Assembly (NCBI GenBank): GCA_963640395.1
Contig: CAVHZH010000086.1
Span: forward strand, 1 to 9,764
Source: W0P33-017 sp963640395
GTDB taxonomy: Bacteria; Bacillota; Clostridia; Lachnospirales; Lachnospiraceae
Length of the DNA stretch: 9,764 nt
Direction: 5' to 3'
Numbering within the stretch: the stretch's first letter is position 1; the number at the start of each line of letters is the position of its first letter. The notes beneath the pieces are model-generated. The model saw nothing but the letters and a program-made list of their open reading frames with translations. It was not told the origin of the DNA and searched no databases. This document shows, in pieces, positions 1 through 6,392 of the stretch. The position numbers were made by a program, and so were the translations under genes.

Positions 1-64
1 CCAGAATACGGTCGCTAAGTACCAGCCGCTCCAAAGTGCCTGTCGGATACATGTGGACGCGCAT
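1..64 (-). CDS. Possible 5' end of a divergent gene, cut by the window edge
   Basis: Reading the minus strand from an ATG at 64-62 gives an open frame to the left edge, 21 residues, beginning MRVHMYPTGTLERLVLSDR. An in-frame TAG lies two codons before this ATG (70-68), so the start would be this ATG or the second one at 52-50. A purine stretch reading GGATAGGGA abuts the first ATG, which is too close; it is about 12-13 nt from the second, so MYPTGTLERL is the better start. Codons (CTG, GAG, CGG, CCG, GGC) resemble those of the pilus genes. I do not recognise the product. Two plus-strand frames are also open from the edge (stops near 80 and 84), so the strand is not certain. Too short to be sure it is a gene. 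Confidence 0.25.
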   Translation of the reverse strand, partial: MRVHMYPTGTLERLVLSDRIL

Positions 65-70
65 TCCCTA

Positions 71-130
71 TCCACGTTATGAATGAGTTTTGCTCGCGCT
101 GCTACATTTACGAAGTGTTCATAACGTGGA
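71..130. repeat. 13-bp perfect inverted repeat, 34-nt spacer
   Basis: TCCACGTTATGAA at 71-83 is the exact reverse complement of 118-130. Two G-T wobble pairs could extend it inward. No T-run follows on either side, so it is not a standard intrinsic terminator. The arms could be an operator, the stem of an RNA, or the ends of a small repeat. It lies next to the possible divergent start at 64/52. Confidence 0.6.
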
Positions 131-226
131 CGGCTGCAGTCACAGCAGCCAAAAGCCATATATTACAGAGCGTAACGCAGCAAGCGAGCACGGTCATGCC
201 ATTGATTGTGGATGCAGCGCGAGCAA
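90..226. repeat. 13-bp perfect inverted repeat pair, far apart
   Basis: TTGCTCGCGCTGC at 90-102 is the exact reverse complement of GCAGCGCGAGCAA at 214-226. The left arm sits inside the spacer of the 71-130 inverted repeat, so both stems cannot form as a simple nested structure. Another GCGAGCA copy occurs at 184-190. This suggests alternative folds or scrambled copies of one repeat. Confidence 0.5.
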
Positions 227-259
227 CTGTGCATCTGTTTGCTGCTTTTGCACGATGGA

Positions 260-319
260 GATGAGACTCCAAATTGTGGAAGCCATTGCTGACACAATTT
301 TGTTTTGCGGAGGCTCATC
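260..319 (+). repeat. Composite imperfect hairpin upstream of the membrane protein gene
   Basis: GATGAGACTCC (260-270) pairs with GGAGGCTCATC (309-319) with one mismatch. The next bases, AAATTGTG (271-278), pair perfectly with CACAATTT (293-300), leaving a 14-nt loop and an 8-nt one-sided bulge, TGTTTTGC (301-308). A competing small hairpin TGGAG/CTCCA lies at 256-271. The inner stem followed by TGTTTT looks partly like a terminator. Function unknown. Confidence 0.4.
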
Positions 320-417
320 GGAATGGTTCGTGCAACAAAGCAAACCAGATGCACTTGCGGGAGCTGCAAATACGAAAGATCGTGCTCGCCAGCCCACTAT
401 GATATATTTAACGTAGC

Positions 418-426
418 AGAAGGAGA
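418..426 (+). promoter_or_regulatory. Ribosome binding site that fixes the start at 434
   Basis: AGAAGGAGA lies 7 nt before the ATG at 434. The frame is open further upstream, to an ATG at 305, but that extension is cysteine-rich, has no ribosome binding site, and covers the repeat-rich stretch, so 434 is chosen. Confidence 0.85.
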
Positions 427-433
427 AAATCAC

Positions 434-1285
434 ATGGAAGATAAGAGAATAACGGACAGCCGCGGATTTCGGATCTGCATGATCGCTTTGTGTATCGTGC
501 TGGCGGTTGTATCAAACCGGGTGCTGGCGAAAAATTATGCGTCACCGGAATATGGGCTTAACAAGAACACCATCACCTATCTGGACGAGAAAAAAGCAAC
601 GGCACTGGAACTATGCGCCGGGGCAACGGCATTGTCCGCAGCGATCACTTTGATCCCCGGGGATGCGGGGACACCGATCGCCGAAAAGCTGACGGATCTC
701 AGCGGGTATTTTCTGATCGTTGTATCCGCCATCTATCTGGAAAAATATCTGTTGACGATACTGGGCGCATTGACCTTCCGGTGGCTCATACCGGCTGCGA
801 TGATCGCGATTGCCCTGTATTTCTGCAGTAAAAAAACGGTCTGCCGGATGCTGGGTGTGAAGATCCTCATATTCGGAGTCGCATTATATGCGGTGATACC
901 GGTCAGCGTGCACGTATCCCAGCTCATCTATCAGACGTATCAGGAATCCATCGATGCCACGCTGACAGAGACAGAGCAACTGGTCAGCCGGACACAGGAG
1001 GCGGCAGATACCGGGACGGAGTCTGGGGCAGAGCAGGAAACGGACGAAACAGACGGCTTCTTCTCGGGGCTGCTCGATAAGGCAAAGGACACCATCAGCA
1101 ATGCAACAAATGCCGCAGGCATCACGGCAGAGCGGTTTGAAAATATGCTGAATCAGTTCATCGACGGGCTGGCGGTGCTCATCGTCACCACATGCCTCAT
1201 CCCGGTACTGGTCATGCTGTTCTTCGCATGGATGGTCAAAATCTTATTTGGAACAGGATTCAACCAGCTCAGGGAACGAGGATAA
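434..1285 (+). CDS. Multi-pass membrane protein of unknown function
   Basis: The protein has 283 residues. I do not recognise the family. Hydrophobic segments lie at about residues 13-31, 92-113, 116-132, 142-161 and 246-269, with a weaker one at 60-76. Between residues 165 and 240 is a long polar stretch rich in Glu, Thr and Ser (acidic around 180-207), followed by an amphipathic helix-like segment near 209-240. It is probably one large loop with coiled-coil tendency between the last two membrane spans. Start chosen at 434 for the strong AGAAGGAGA. The gene lies on the same strand as the pilus genes but is separated from the pilin by 265 bp that contain a separate promoter, so it need not be co-transcribed or related in function. 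It contains no ATPase, peptidase or pilin motif that I can see. A pilus-accessory or regulatory role would only be a guess from position. Confidence 0.8.
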   Translation: MEDKRITDSRGFRICMIALCIVLAVVSNRVLAKNYASPEYGLNKNTITYLDEKKATALELCAGATALSAAITLIPGDAGTPIAEKLTDLSGYFLIVVSAIYLEKYLLTILGALTFRWLIPAAMIAIALYFCSKKTVCRMLGVKILIFGVALYAVIPVSVHVSQLIYQTYQESIDATLTETEQLVSRTQEAADTGTESGAEQETDETDGFFSGLLDKAKDTISNATNAAGITAERFENMLNQFIDGLAVLIVTTCLIPVLVMLFFAWMVKILFGTGFNQLRERG

Positions 1286-1309
1286 AAGCTGAAAAAATTA
1301 CATTTTATG

Positions 1310-1339
1310 TTGCATAATTATAAAAAAGCGTGTTATAGT
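1310..1339 (+). promoter_or_regulatory. Sigma-A-type promoter for the pilin gene
   Basis: TTGCAT (1310-1315) as -35 and TATAGT (1334-1339) as -10 are separated by 18 bp. A TG lies at 1331-1332, one base before the -10, making an extended -10. The expected transcription start is near A1346, the first base of the outer leader stem, which supports the call. The surrounding sequence is AT-rich. Confidence 0.7.
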
Positions 1340-1345
1340 GGATAC

Positions 1346-1491
1346 ATGCAATATGTAGTGCCAATCTGAATATGCATTTCGGTCATGCCGGCGTGAGCAA
1401 AATGCATAACTTGCGAGTGATCGGGCGCACGCCCGGGCATGGAAAACACGGAGGAAATGCAAAGTTTGAAGATGCACTACTATTTTTGCAT
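1346..1491 (+). ncRNA. Structured leader RNA upstream of the pilin (unidentified, riboswitch-like)
   Basis: An outer stem forms from ATGCAA (1346-1351) plus GTAGTGC (1355-1361) with GCACTAC (1474-1480) plus TTGCAT (1486-1491). Inside it, TATGCATTT (1371-1379) pairs perfectly with 1400-1408 (9 bp), topped by TCATG/CGTGA around a CCGG loop (1383-1396). A second arm pairs AACTTGC (1408-1414) with 1459-1466 (one bulged A) and carries a hairpin CGGGC-GCAC-GCCCG (1422-1435). This is a three-way-junction layout. A competing pairing is ATGCAAA (1457-1463) with TTTGCAT (1485-1491), which would break the outer stem. The T-run TATTTTT (1481-1487) follows the inner part of the outer stem, so attenuation is possible. 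The leader ends about 60 nt before the pilin start. I could not match it to c-di-GMP-I or c-di-GMP-II riboswitch signatures or to other classes I know. Confidence 0.55.
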
Positions 1492-1550
1492 ACAAAAAAA
1501 TCAGGTCGTCACATGGAACGGACCAAAACAAAAAGAGGAGGAAAATATCC

Positions 1551-2039
1551 ATGAAGTTACTCAAGAAAATGTATCAGAAATCCAAAGAGCAGAAAGGTTT
1601 TACTCTGGTCGAGATGATCGTTGTACTCGTCATCATCGCCATCTTAGCAGCCATCACCATACCGGCATTATTAAAGTATATTGATAAAGCAAAAGATAAA
1701 CAGGTAATCGTCAATGCGAGAACCGCATATCTGGCAGCAGAAACCGCAGCAGCCGAGGCATATGCAGCAGGATATACTGATAGTAAGTCATTTGAATTTA
1801 CACAGACGCCAAAAACTGCCGCTACAGGAAGCGAACTTACTGATGCAGAAAAAGTTCAGAACAATGCTACAGAATTGACGGGAAGCATTGGAAGCAACTA
1901 TAAGTGTACCGTGACAACAAACGGAAAATGGGAAATCACGAAGGTCGTATTTGAGACATATAAAAAAGACATCGAAACTGTCGCAAAAACTGCTACACTG
2001 GATGTTTCAGTCTCTAGCAGCGAGTGGACAGTTAAATAG
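1551..2039 (+). CDS. pilA: Type IV pilin, major subunit precursor
   Basis: The precursor has 162 residues and is the structural subunit of the pilus fibre. A 16-residue basic leader ends in KG, and the peptidase would cut before Phe17, at G-FTLVEMI. Glu21 is the conserved Glu5 of the mature protein. Residues 17-41 form the hydrophobic helix (FTLVEMIVVLVIIAILAAI), which serves first as membrane anchor and then as the pilus core. The mature subunit is 146 residues. The head contains an Ala-rich helix (about 52-74), a Thr-rich region, and one cysteine only (Cys119), so the usual C-terminal disulfide loop of Gram-negative pilins is absent. GGAGG at 1537-1541 lies 9 nt before the ATG. The gene has its own promoter and leader RNA and uses more A/T-ending codons than the genes after it, consistent with high expression. 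It is the only pilin in the window. Confidence 0.93.
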   Translation: MKLLKKMYQKSKEQKGFTLVEMIVVLVIIAILAAITIPALLKYIDKAKDKQVIVNARTAYLAAETAAAEAYAAGYTDSKSFEFTQTPKTAATGSELTDAEKVQNNATELTGSIGSNYKCTVTTNGKWEITKVVFETYKKDIETVAKTATLDVSVSSSEWTVK

Positions 2040-2097
2040 AGAAGGCGTCTGGATAAAGACTGCCGATGCATTTGAAGGATGGTGTGGTGACTAATAC

Positions 2098-2115
2098 CCG
2101 CCCCGCGCGGTTTTT
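2098..2115 (+). terminator. Weak, possibly leaky terminator after the pilin gene
   Basis: CCGC (2098-2101) pairs with GCGG (2107-2110) around a 5-nt loop, followed by TTTTT (2111-2115). The stem is short though all GC. A competing stem, 2076-2082 with 2117-2123, would place the T-run inside a loop. Partial stopping here would leave more pilin mRNA than machinery mRNA. Confidence 0.4.
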
Positions 2116-2157
2116 CCCATCCTGACACAAAAATCATGTCAGCCAAGATTTGACGTA

Positions 2158-2190
2158 GCAGCGCACGCAGGACATTCCTGCGCGCGCTGC
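2158..2190 (+). other. Very stable 33-nt stem-loop
   Basis: GCAGCGC (2158-2164) pairs with GCGCTGC (2184-2190). After one A-C mismatch, CGCAGGA (2166-2172) pairs with TCCTGCG (2176-2182), leaving a 3-nt CAT loop: 14 pairs in all. No T-run follows, so it is unlikely to terminate. It could be an mRNA processing or stability element that separates and protects the pilin transcript. Confidence 0.6.
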
Positions 2191-2281
2191 GGCATGGTGG
2201 CACACAACCCCAGCCCAATCACCACCCTCATGGTGTGAAATATCAACAAATGAAGTAACCTCAAACCCCGGGAGAGAACGC

Positions 2282-2941
2282 ATGCCCCCTACACATCAGC
2301 TGATCAACTTCACATGCATCGGAGTCACCTTGTTGCTCCTCACCATACCCATGTATTGGATTCGACATCGCACATTTCAAAAAGAAGGTGTCGAGCCCAA
2401 TGCACGGGGTTTTTGTACTTTTTTAGCAATTTTGTTCGCGGCGCTGTGGCTCATACTCACAGCCACCGTCGAACGACCCCTACAGGCGGTTCTCACAGCC
2501 GCCTTTCTCGGCACTCTGCTCTGGATGGCAGAGATCGATGCCCGATGCCAGCTTCTGCCCGACATCGGCAACCTCATGATATTTGCCATATCCATCGCAA
2601 GACAGCTCTTACTGCCGCAGGGCAGCATCTGGTCGGGTCTGCTCGGCTGCGTGATCGTCAGCGTGCCGATGCTCCTGCTCAGTATACTCATCAGCGGCGC
2701 ATTCGGCGGCGGTGACATCAAACTCACATTTGCATGGGGCTTCTTCCTCGGCTGGAAGCTGTCACTGCTCGCATTTTTTCTCGCCATCCTCACCGGCGGA
2801 GTCTATGCCGTCTGGCTTCTGGCAGCAGGCAAAAAAGAGCGCAGGGAACACTTCGCATTCGGACCGTTCCTCTGCATCGGAGCGATCGCAGCCGCGCTGT
2901 GGGGCGATGCGCTCATCCAATGGTATCTCGGACTATATTAG
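2282..2941 (+). CDS. pilD: Prepilin peptidase (A24 family), short form
   Basis: A 219-residue polytopic membrane aspartic protease that cuts the pilin leader at the cytoplasmic face of the membrane. The two catalytic aspartates are visible: Asp86 in EIDARCQLLPD and Asp145 in the family motif GGGDIKL (142-148). A further family-like motif, FGPFL, lies near the C-terminus (about 193-197). Membrane segments are spread along the protein (about 10-27, 45-62, 68-82, 96-111, 117-138, 150-180, 195-219). At 219 residues it is shorter than bifunctional PilD/GspO enzymes (about 250-290) and lacks their N-terminal cytoplasmic domain with paired CxxC motifs, which is linked to N-methylation. Pilin cleavage is therefore expected, but methylation of Phe1 is doubtful. 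GGGAGAG (2270-2276) lies 5 nt before the ATG. The next gene, pilC, starts 15 bp after its stop. Confidence 0.92.
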   Translation: MPPTHQLINFTCIGVTLLLLTIPMYWIRHRTFQKEGVEPNARGFCTFLAILFAALWLILTATVERPLQAVLTAAFLGTLLWMAEIDARCQLLPDIGNLMIFAISIARQLLLPQGSIWSGLLGCVIVSVPMLLLSILISGAFGGGDIKLTFAWGFFLGWKLSLLAFFLAILTGGVYAVWLLAAGKKERREHFAFGPFLCIGAIAAALWGDALIQWYLGLY

Positions 2942-2956
2942 ACAAAGGAGACACGT

Positions 2957-4162
2957 ATGCCAAAATACAGTTATGTTGTGCGTGACGCATACGGCAAAAA
3001 AACAAAAGGACAGGCAGTAGCCACCGACCGGATCGAGCTCTCAGAACAGCTCTTTAAAGACGGCATGTATATGCTTTCCTGCAAGGAGCTGACCAAAGAA
3101 GTCAGACGAAAAGCACTCAAGCCCAAAGAGCTCTCCGAGTTCTGCAGGCAGCTGGGCACACTCGTGGCATCCGGTGTCACACTCGTGCGCGCGCTTGCCA
3201 TCATGCAGGAGGAGGAAGGCATCAAGCCTTACCAGAAGCAGATCTATAAGGAGCTGAACCGCCGTATCCGGCAGGGCACACCGATGTCTGATGCTATGCA
3301 GGAGCTGGACGGCGTATTTCCGGCGCTGCTCATCCATATGATGCATACGGCAGAGGTCGCGGGCAACCTCGACAAGACCTGCCTGCGCATGGCGCAGCAG
3401 TATGAAAAAGAATACAAGCTCGCTGCAAAGATCAACGCAGCGATGGTCTATCCGAAAATCCTGACGGTACTCATCATTCTGGTCGTAGCGGTCATCATGA
3501 CATTTGTCATGCCGCAGTTTACGGAATTGTTCGATCAGATGGAAGCATTGCCGGCGACGACTCAGTTTTTGATGGATCTGAGCGGTTTTGTCCGTCAGAA
3601 CTGGCTGATCTGCATCGTCGCTGTTTTCCTTATTGTGCTCGTATATAAGCTGCTTGTGCGCATTCCTGTGGTCAATATCAAAAAAGGTGAGCTGGCCGTA
3701 CATCTGCCGTTGTTCGGCAGGCTGATGAAGGCGATCTATACCGCACGTTTCGCGCGGACGCTCTGCTCACTGTACGGTTCGGGCCTTCCGATCATATCTT
3801 CACTGGCGATCGCCAGACATACGACCGGCAATCTCTATATCGATATGCAGTTCGATGAAGTCATCGCCTTTGTCCGTGCGGGCGGAACGCTGAGTGATGG
3901 CCTGGAGCAGATCGACGGTTTTACGAAAAAGCTGATCGCGTCGATCCGGATCGGTGAAGAAACCGGACATCTGGAGTCGATGTTAGAGTCTACGGCAGAT
4001 ACACTTGATTATGAGGCAGAGATGGCGATCAACAAAATGGTGACGATGATCGAGCCGATGATGCTGATTGTGATGGCAGTTGTGGTAGGATTTGTCATGA
4101 TCTCAGTCATGATGCCGATCTACAATTCATACGGCAGCATATCGGAATCTGCTAATTATTAG
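2957..4162 (+). CDS. pilC: Type IV pilus inner-membrane platform protein PilC (GspF family)
   Basis: 401 residues, the usual length for the family. PilC sits in the membrane under the growing pilus and passes the movement of the motor ATPases to pilin subunits. Two GspF domains are visible: one around residues 60-185 (FCRQLGTLVASGVTL, then GNLDKT and the membrane helix about 167-185), and one around 262-387 (FARTLCSLYGSGLPI, then GEETGHLESML and the helix about 367-387). A third membrane helix lies at about 216-236. The N-terminus (PKYSYVVRDAYGKKTKGQ) matches the typical start of this family. AAAGGAG (2944-2950) lies 6 nt before the ATG. It sits in the tight run of machinery genes and should act with the double motor encoded at 6393. 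Confidence 0.95.
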   Translation: MPKYSYVVRDAYGKKTKGQAVATDRIELSEQLFKDGMYMLSCKELTKEVRRKALKPKELSEFCRQLGTLVASGVTLVRALAIMQEEEGIKPYQKQIYKELNRRIRQGTPMSDAMQELDGVFPALLIHMMHTAEVAGNLDKTCLRMAQQYEKEYKLAAKINAAMVYPKILTVLIILVVAVIMTFVMPQFTELFDQMEALPATTQFLMDLSGFVRQNWLICIVAVFLIVLVYKLLVRIPVVNIKKGELAVHLPLFGRLMKAIYTARFARTLCSLYGSGLPIISSLAIARHTTGNLYIDMQFDEVIAFVRAGGTLSDGLEQIDGFTKKLIASIRIGEETGHLESMLESTADTLDYEAEMAINKMVTMIEPMMLIVMAVVVGFVMISVMMPIYNSYGSISESANY

Positions 4163-4172
4163 GGGGAAATAT

Positions 4173-5654
4173 ATGGTTACATTATATCTATCCGGCGAGC
4201 GGATCATGGCATTGATCGGAACGGCAAACGGCAAAAAGCTGACGGCACAGAAGCTGTATATCCATAAGTTTGAGCAGCCGATGATCGCTGACCGGAAAAT
4301 CGTGGATGTTTTGGCATATACAAAGGCGTTGGAGGAATTTTTTGAAAAATACCGCCTGCCGACGAACAGGATCCATCTGATCCTGACATCCTCGATGTTT
4401 ATTACAAAAATGGTCGAGCTGCCGCTCATGAAGCAAAAAGAGCTGATGGGCTATATCCCGCGCGAGTTCAACGATGTGGAGAACCGCAAGGAGCCGGTCT
4501 ATAGCTGTATGCCGGTCAATACGGTTTTTGAGAAAGAGACCGACGGAGAAAAGGGCAGAAAATATCAGCATGTGTTTGCGGCGATGATCGAGCGCGAGGC
4601 GCTGGACGAGGTTTTCAATATGCTCCATGCCCGAAAGCTCAAGGTGCAGAGTGTGACCGTCAATCAGGCGAATAATATCCGAATGACGAGCCGTCTGCCG
4701 CAGGTGGTGAACAACACCTGTATTGTGCAGATCATGCAGGGACGCACGATGACCAATATTTTGTACATAGACGGCAAATATACCTATTCGGCGATGAACC
4801 GCCTCTTTAGCGAGATCGACACACCGGGCTACGGTGTAGAGATCGCGCGCAGCGTCAGCAATATCATCCAGTTTATGAAGGCGCAGCAGTTGGACGCGCA
4901 GATCAAAAACGTGTTCGTGGCAGGCATTTCGCCGGATACGTTTACCTATGTCGAGGAAGGTATCTATCAGATCGATGAACAGATCCAGACGGACTGGATC
5001 AGCGGCAAGGGCGTGATCGACTGGCAGATCACGGATGCGGAGCTGACGGATCATTTTTCGATGGTATCCGGTCTCTTGACGGAAAAGGGTCCGACATCGA
5101 TCTTGCAGCAGTATAAAAAGCATTCGCTGCACAAAAAAGCGGTATGGACCACGATCCGCAGCTGGGCGTCGGTAGCGGTCGTGGCGGCTGTGATGATCGT
5201 TGTGCTCATCGTGCTGCTGGTGCAGTATCTGACCGCATCCGGCAGGATTCGGACCGCCAATGACTATCTGGAAAATCCGACGGTCGCTGAACAAAAGGCA
5301 GAATATGAGCAGCTCGTGAGTGATAATGAGCTGCTCACCCGGCAGATCACATATGTACAGGGTGTCAGGGAGGCGATCGAAAGCTATCCGCTCGGCAGCT
5401 CGGATGTGCTGCAGGAGCTTGTGCGTTGCGTGGGAAAGCTGGCGAGCATCGAGGTCAGGAGCTTTGACAGCGCGACCGGAACGATGACAACGCTGTTAGA
5501 ATCAGACAAGGTGGCAGATATTAACCAGATCATCTCCAATCTGGAGCAGGACGAGATGTTTACGAACGTGGAGTATACCGGCTATACCTATGCGGATGAT
5601 ACGTGGACGGTCAATGTCGTATTTACATTAGCATCGTCTGTGGGAAGGGAGTAA
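4173..5654 (+). CDS. pilM: PilM-PilN fusion, pilus alignment complex protein
   Basis: 493 residues. The first 300 or so resemble PilM, the actin-like cytoplasmic protein of the alignment complex (MVTLYLSGERIMALIG start; VELPLMKQKELMGYIP near 81-96; NTCIVQIMQGRTMTNILYIDG near 181-201; VFVAGI near 247-252). Residues 306-322 (GPTSILQQYKKHSLHKK) sit where the short PilN tail that binds PilM would be. A single membrane helix at about 331-352, a helical coiled-coil-like stretch (about 360-400) and a small C-terminal alpha/beta domain (about 405-490) then match the layout of PilN. In most systems these are two genes. Here one frame runs through both with no internal stop. AGGGGGA (4161-4167) lies 5 nt before the ATG and touches the pilC stop. 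Sequence conservation in PilM/PilN is low, so part of the call rests on order and topology. Confidence 0.8.
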   Translation: MVTLYLSGERIMALIGTANGKKLTAQKLYIHKFEQPMIADRKIVDVLAYTKALEEFFEKYRLPTNRIHLILTSSMFITKMVELPLMKQKELMGYIPREFNDVENRKEPVYSCMPVNTVFEKETDGEKGRKYQHVFAAMIEREALDEVFNMLHARKLKVQSVTVNQANNIRMTSRLPQVVNNTCIVQIMQGRTMTNILYIDGKYTYSAMNRLFSEIDTPGYGVEIARSVSNIIQFMKAQQLDAQIKNVFVAGISPDTFTYVEEGIYQIDEQIQTDWISGKGVIDWQITDAELTDHFSMVSGLLTEKGPTSILQQYKKHSLHKKAVWTTIRSWASVAVVAAVMIVVLIVLLVQYLTASGRIRTANDYLENPTVAEQKAEYEQLVSDNELLTRQITYVQGVREAIESYPLGSSDVLQELVRCVGKLASIEVRSFDSATGTMTTLLESDKVADINQIISNLEQDEMFTNVEYTGYTYADDTWTVNVVFTLASSVGRE

Positions 5655-5658
5655 CGGC

Positions 5659-6390
5659 ATGAAATTAGAAATGAAATTCACGGAACGTGATAAAAAGCTG
5701 GTCGTTTTCCTGACGTTATTCCTGCTCATCGTAGGCGGGGGATATTTTGGAATTCGGCCGTTGTATACAAAGGTGCAGGAGCTTGGGACACAGGCAGAGG
5801 AGCTGGAGATGCAGGCAGAGCAGACGAAAAGCCATATCGCCTCCCTGCCGCAGATACGAACGACCAACGAACAGCTGCAAAATGACAGGCAGCAGGAGCT
5901 AAAAGATTTTTATCCGTATATGGAGAGTCAGGAACTGGATAAAATGATCACGGAATTGACGTTGCAGGCATCGCTTGGGGCGAAAAACTTAACGATCACG
6001 ATTCCGGAGGAGTCGTATACGATTACACCGTATTTTCTGACCGTCTCACAGAAGGACGAGGGCGAACAGCTCACGGAGTCCGAGCAGGCATACGAGGATG
6101 AGACAACAGATGATGCGCAGACATTTGATACGTCAGAGAGCGACGGCGCAGAGCGCATTTTATATGCGGCACAGCTTTCTGTCGATGCGACCGGAACGCA
6201 TGCACAGCTGCAAAAATACATCGATCTGCTGTCGGATGATGAAAAATATCCGGCATTACAGGTCAATTCCTATTCGTGGGGTACAGATACATGGGTTGGT
6301 ACCGATGAACTGGGGGCACTTTTGATGCAGTCGAGTGAACAGCTGCATATCGAGCTGTCCGTCTATATGCAGGGAAAAGAAGAGGATTAA
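5659..6390 (+). CDS. pilO: PilO-like pilus alignment protein
   Basis: 243 residues. It has a short charged N-terminus, one membrane helix at about 13-32 (KLVVFLTLFLLIVGGGYFGI), a coiled-coil stretch at about 35-82 rich in Gln and Glu, and a C-terminal extracytoplasmic domain. This is the PilO layout; PilO pairs with PilN outside the membrane to align the pilus machine. Residues about 132-165 form a very acidic low-complexity insert (many Glu, Asp, Thr, Ser) that splits the C-terminal domain, probably as a flexible surface loop. AAGGGAG (5645-5651) overlaps the end of the upstream gene, and only 4 bp separate the two genes, so translational coupling is likely. The family call rests on topology, size and position between PilM-N and the ATPase, as sequence conservation is weak. 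Confidence 0.75.
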   Translation: MKLEMKFTERDKKLVVFLTLFLLIVGGGYFGIRPLYTKVQELGTQAEELEMQAEQTKSHIASLPQIRTTNEQLQNDRQQELKDFYPYMESQELDKMITELTLQASLGAKNLTITIPEESYTITPYFLTVSQKDEGEQLTESEQAYEDETTDDAQTFDTSESDGAERILYAAQLSVDATGTHAQLQKYIDLLSDDEKYPALQVNSYSWGTDTWVGTDELGALLMQSSEQLHIELSVYMQGKEED

Positions 6391-6392
6391 CT

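Larger units (their letters stand above)
65..433. other. Gene-poor stretch with several inverted repeats
   Basis: No frame here has both a plausible start signal and protein-like composition. The longer open frames give cysteine-, histidine- and serine-rich translations typical of chance. The stretch is instead rich in self-complementary segments: an inverted repeat at 71-83/118-130, a second pair at 90-102/214-226, a small hairpin at 132-137/145-150 (GGCTGC/GCAGCC), and a composite stem at 260-319. I found no convincing promoter for the gene at 434. The best -10-like string is TATGAT at 398-403, but no good -35 lies 17 bp upstream. It may be a structured RNA, a repeat remnant, or the long leader of the membrane protein gene. 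Confidence 0.5.
2040..2281 (+). other. Structured gap between pilin and prepilin peptidase
   Basis: No protein-like frame is present in these 242 bp. It holds a weak terminator-like hairpin (2098-2115) enclosed by a longer-range pair AGGATGG/CCATCCT (2076-2082/2117-2123), a hairpin TGACA/TGTCA just after it (near 2124-2141), and the stable stem-loop at 2158-2190. I saw no good promoter for the downstream genes, so they are probably reached by read-through from the pilin promoter. Confidence 0.5.

Noticed and set aside
3..86. 3' end of an upstream plus-strand gene (open to the stop at 84-86)
   Set aside because: Uses codons rare in the neighbouring genes (CTA, AGA, ATA, CCC, CCT) and a second plus frame is open as well; kept only as an alternative to the minus-strand call.
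305..433. Longer form of the membrane protein starting at the ATG at 305
   Set aside because: The extra 43 residues are cysteine-rich and unlike a signal or domain, no ribosome binding site precedes 305, and AGAAGGAGA sits correctly before 434.
1310..1339. Sigma-54-type promoter, as used by pilA in some Gram-negative bacteria
   Set aside because: No GG-N10-GC pair at -24/-12 spacing; the -35/extended -10 arrangement fits sigma-A.
1346..1491. c-di-GMP-I (GEMM) or c-di-GMP-II riboswitch before the pilin
   Set aside because: The GEMM core needs a GCAAA segment followed within about 20 nt by GACGCAAAGC; here GCAAA strings are 62 nt apart and the rest does not fit. No c-di-GMP-II pseudoknot core was recognisable either.
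1439..1684. Overlapping plus-strand frame across the leader and pilin start
   Set aside because: It is a shadow frame: its composition is not protein-like, and it overlaps both the leader RNA and the well-supported pilin frame.
3041..3703. Minus-strand open frame (220 codons) opposite pilC
   Set aside because: Same mirror composition (His-, Asp- and Leu-rich) and fully inside a confidently called gene.
4188..5294. Long minus-strand open frame (368 codons) opposite pilM-pilN
   Set aside because: Very rich in His, Arg, Asp and Leu, a typical mirror of the sense-strand codon pattern; no start signal and no recognisable domain.
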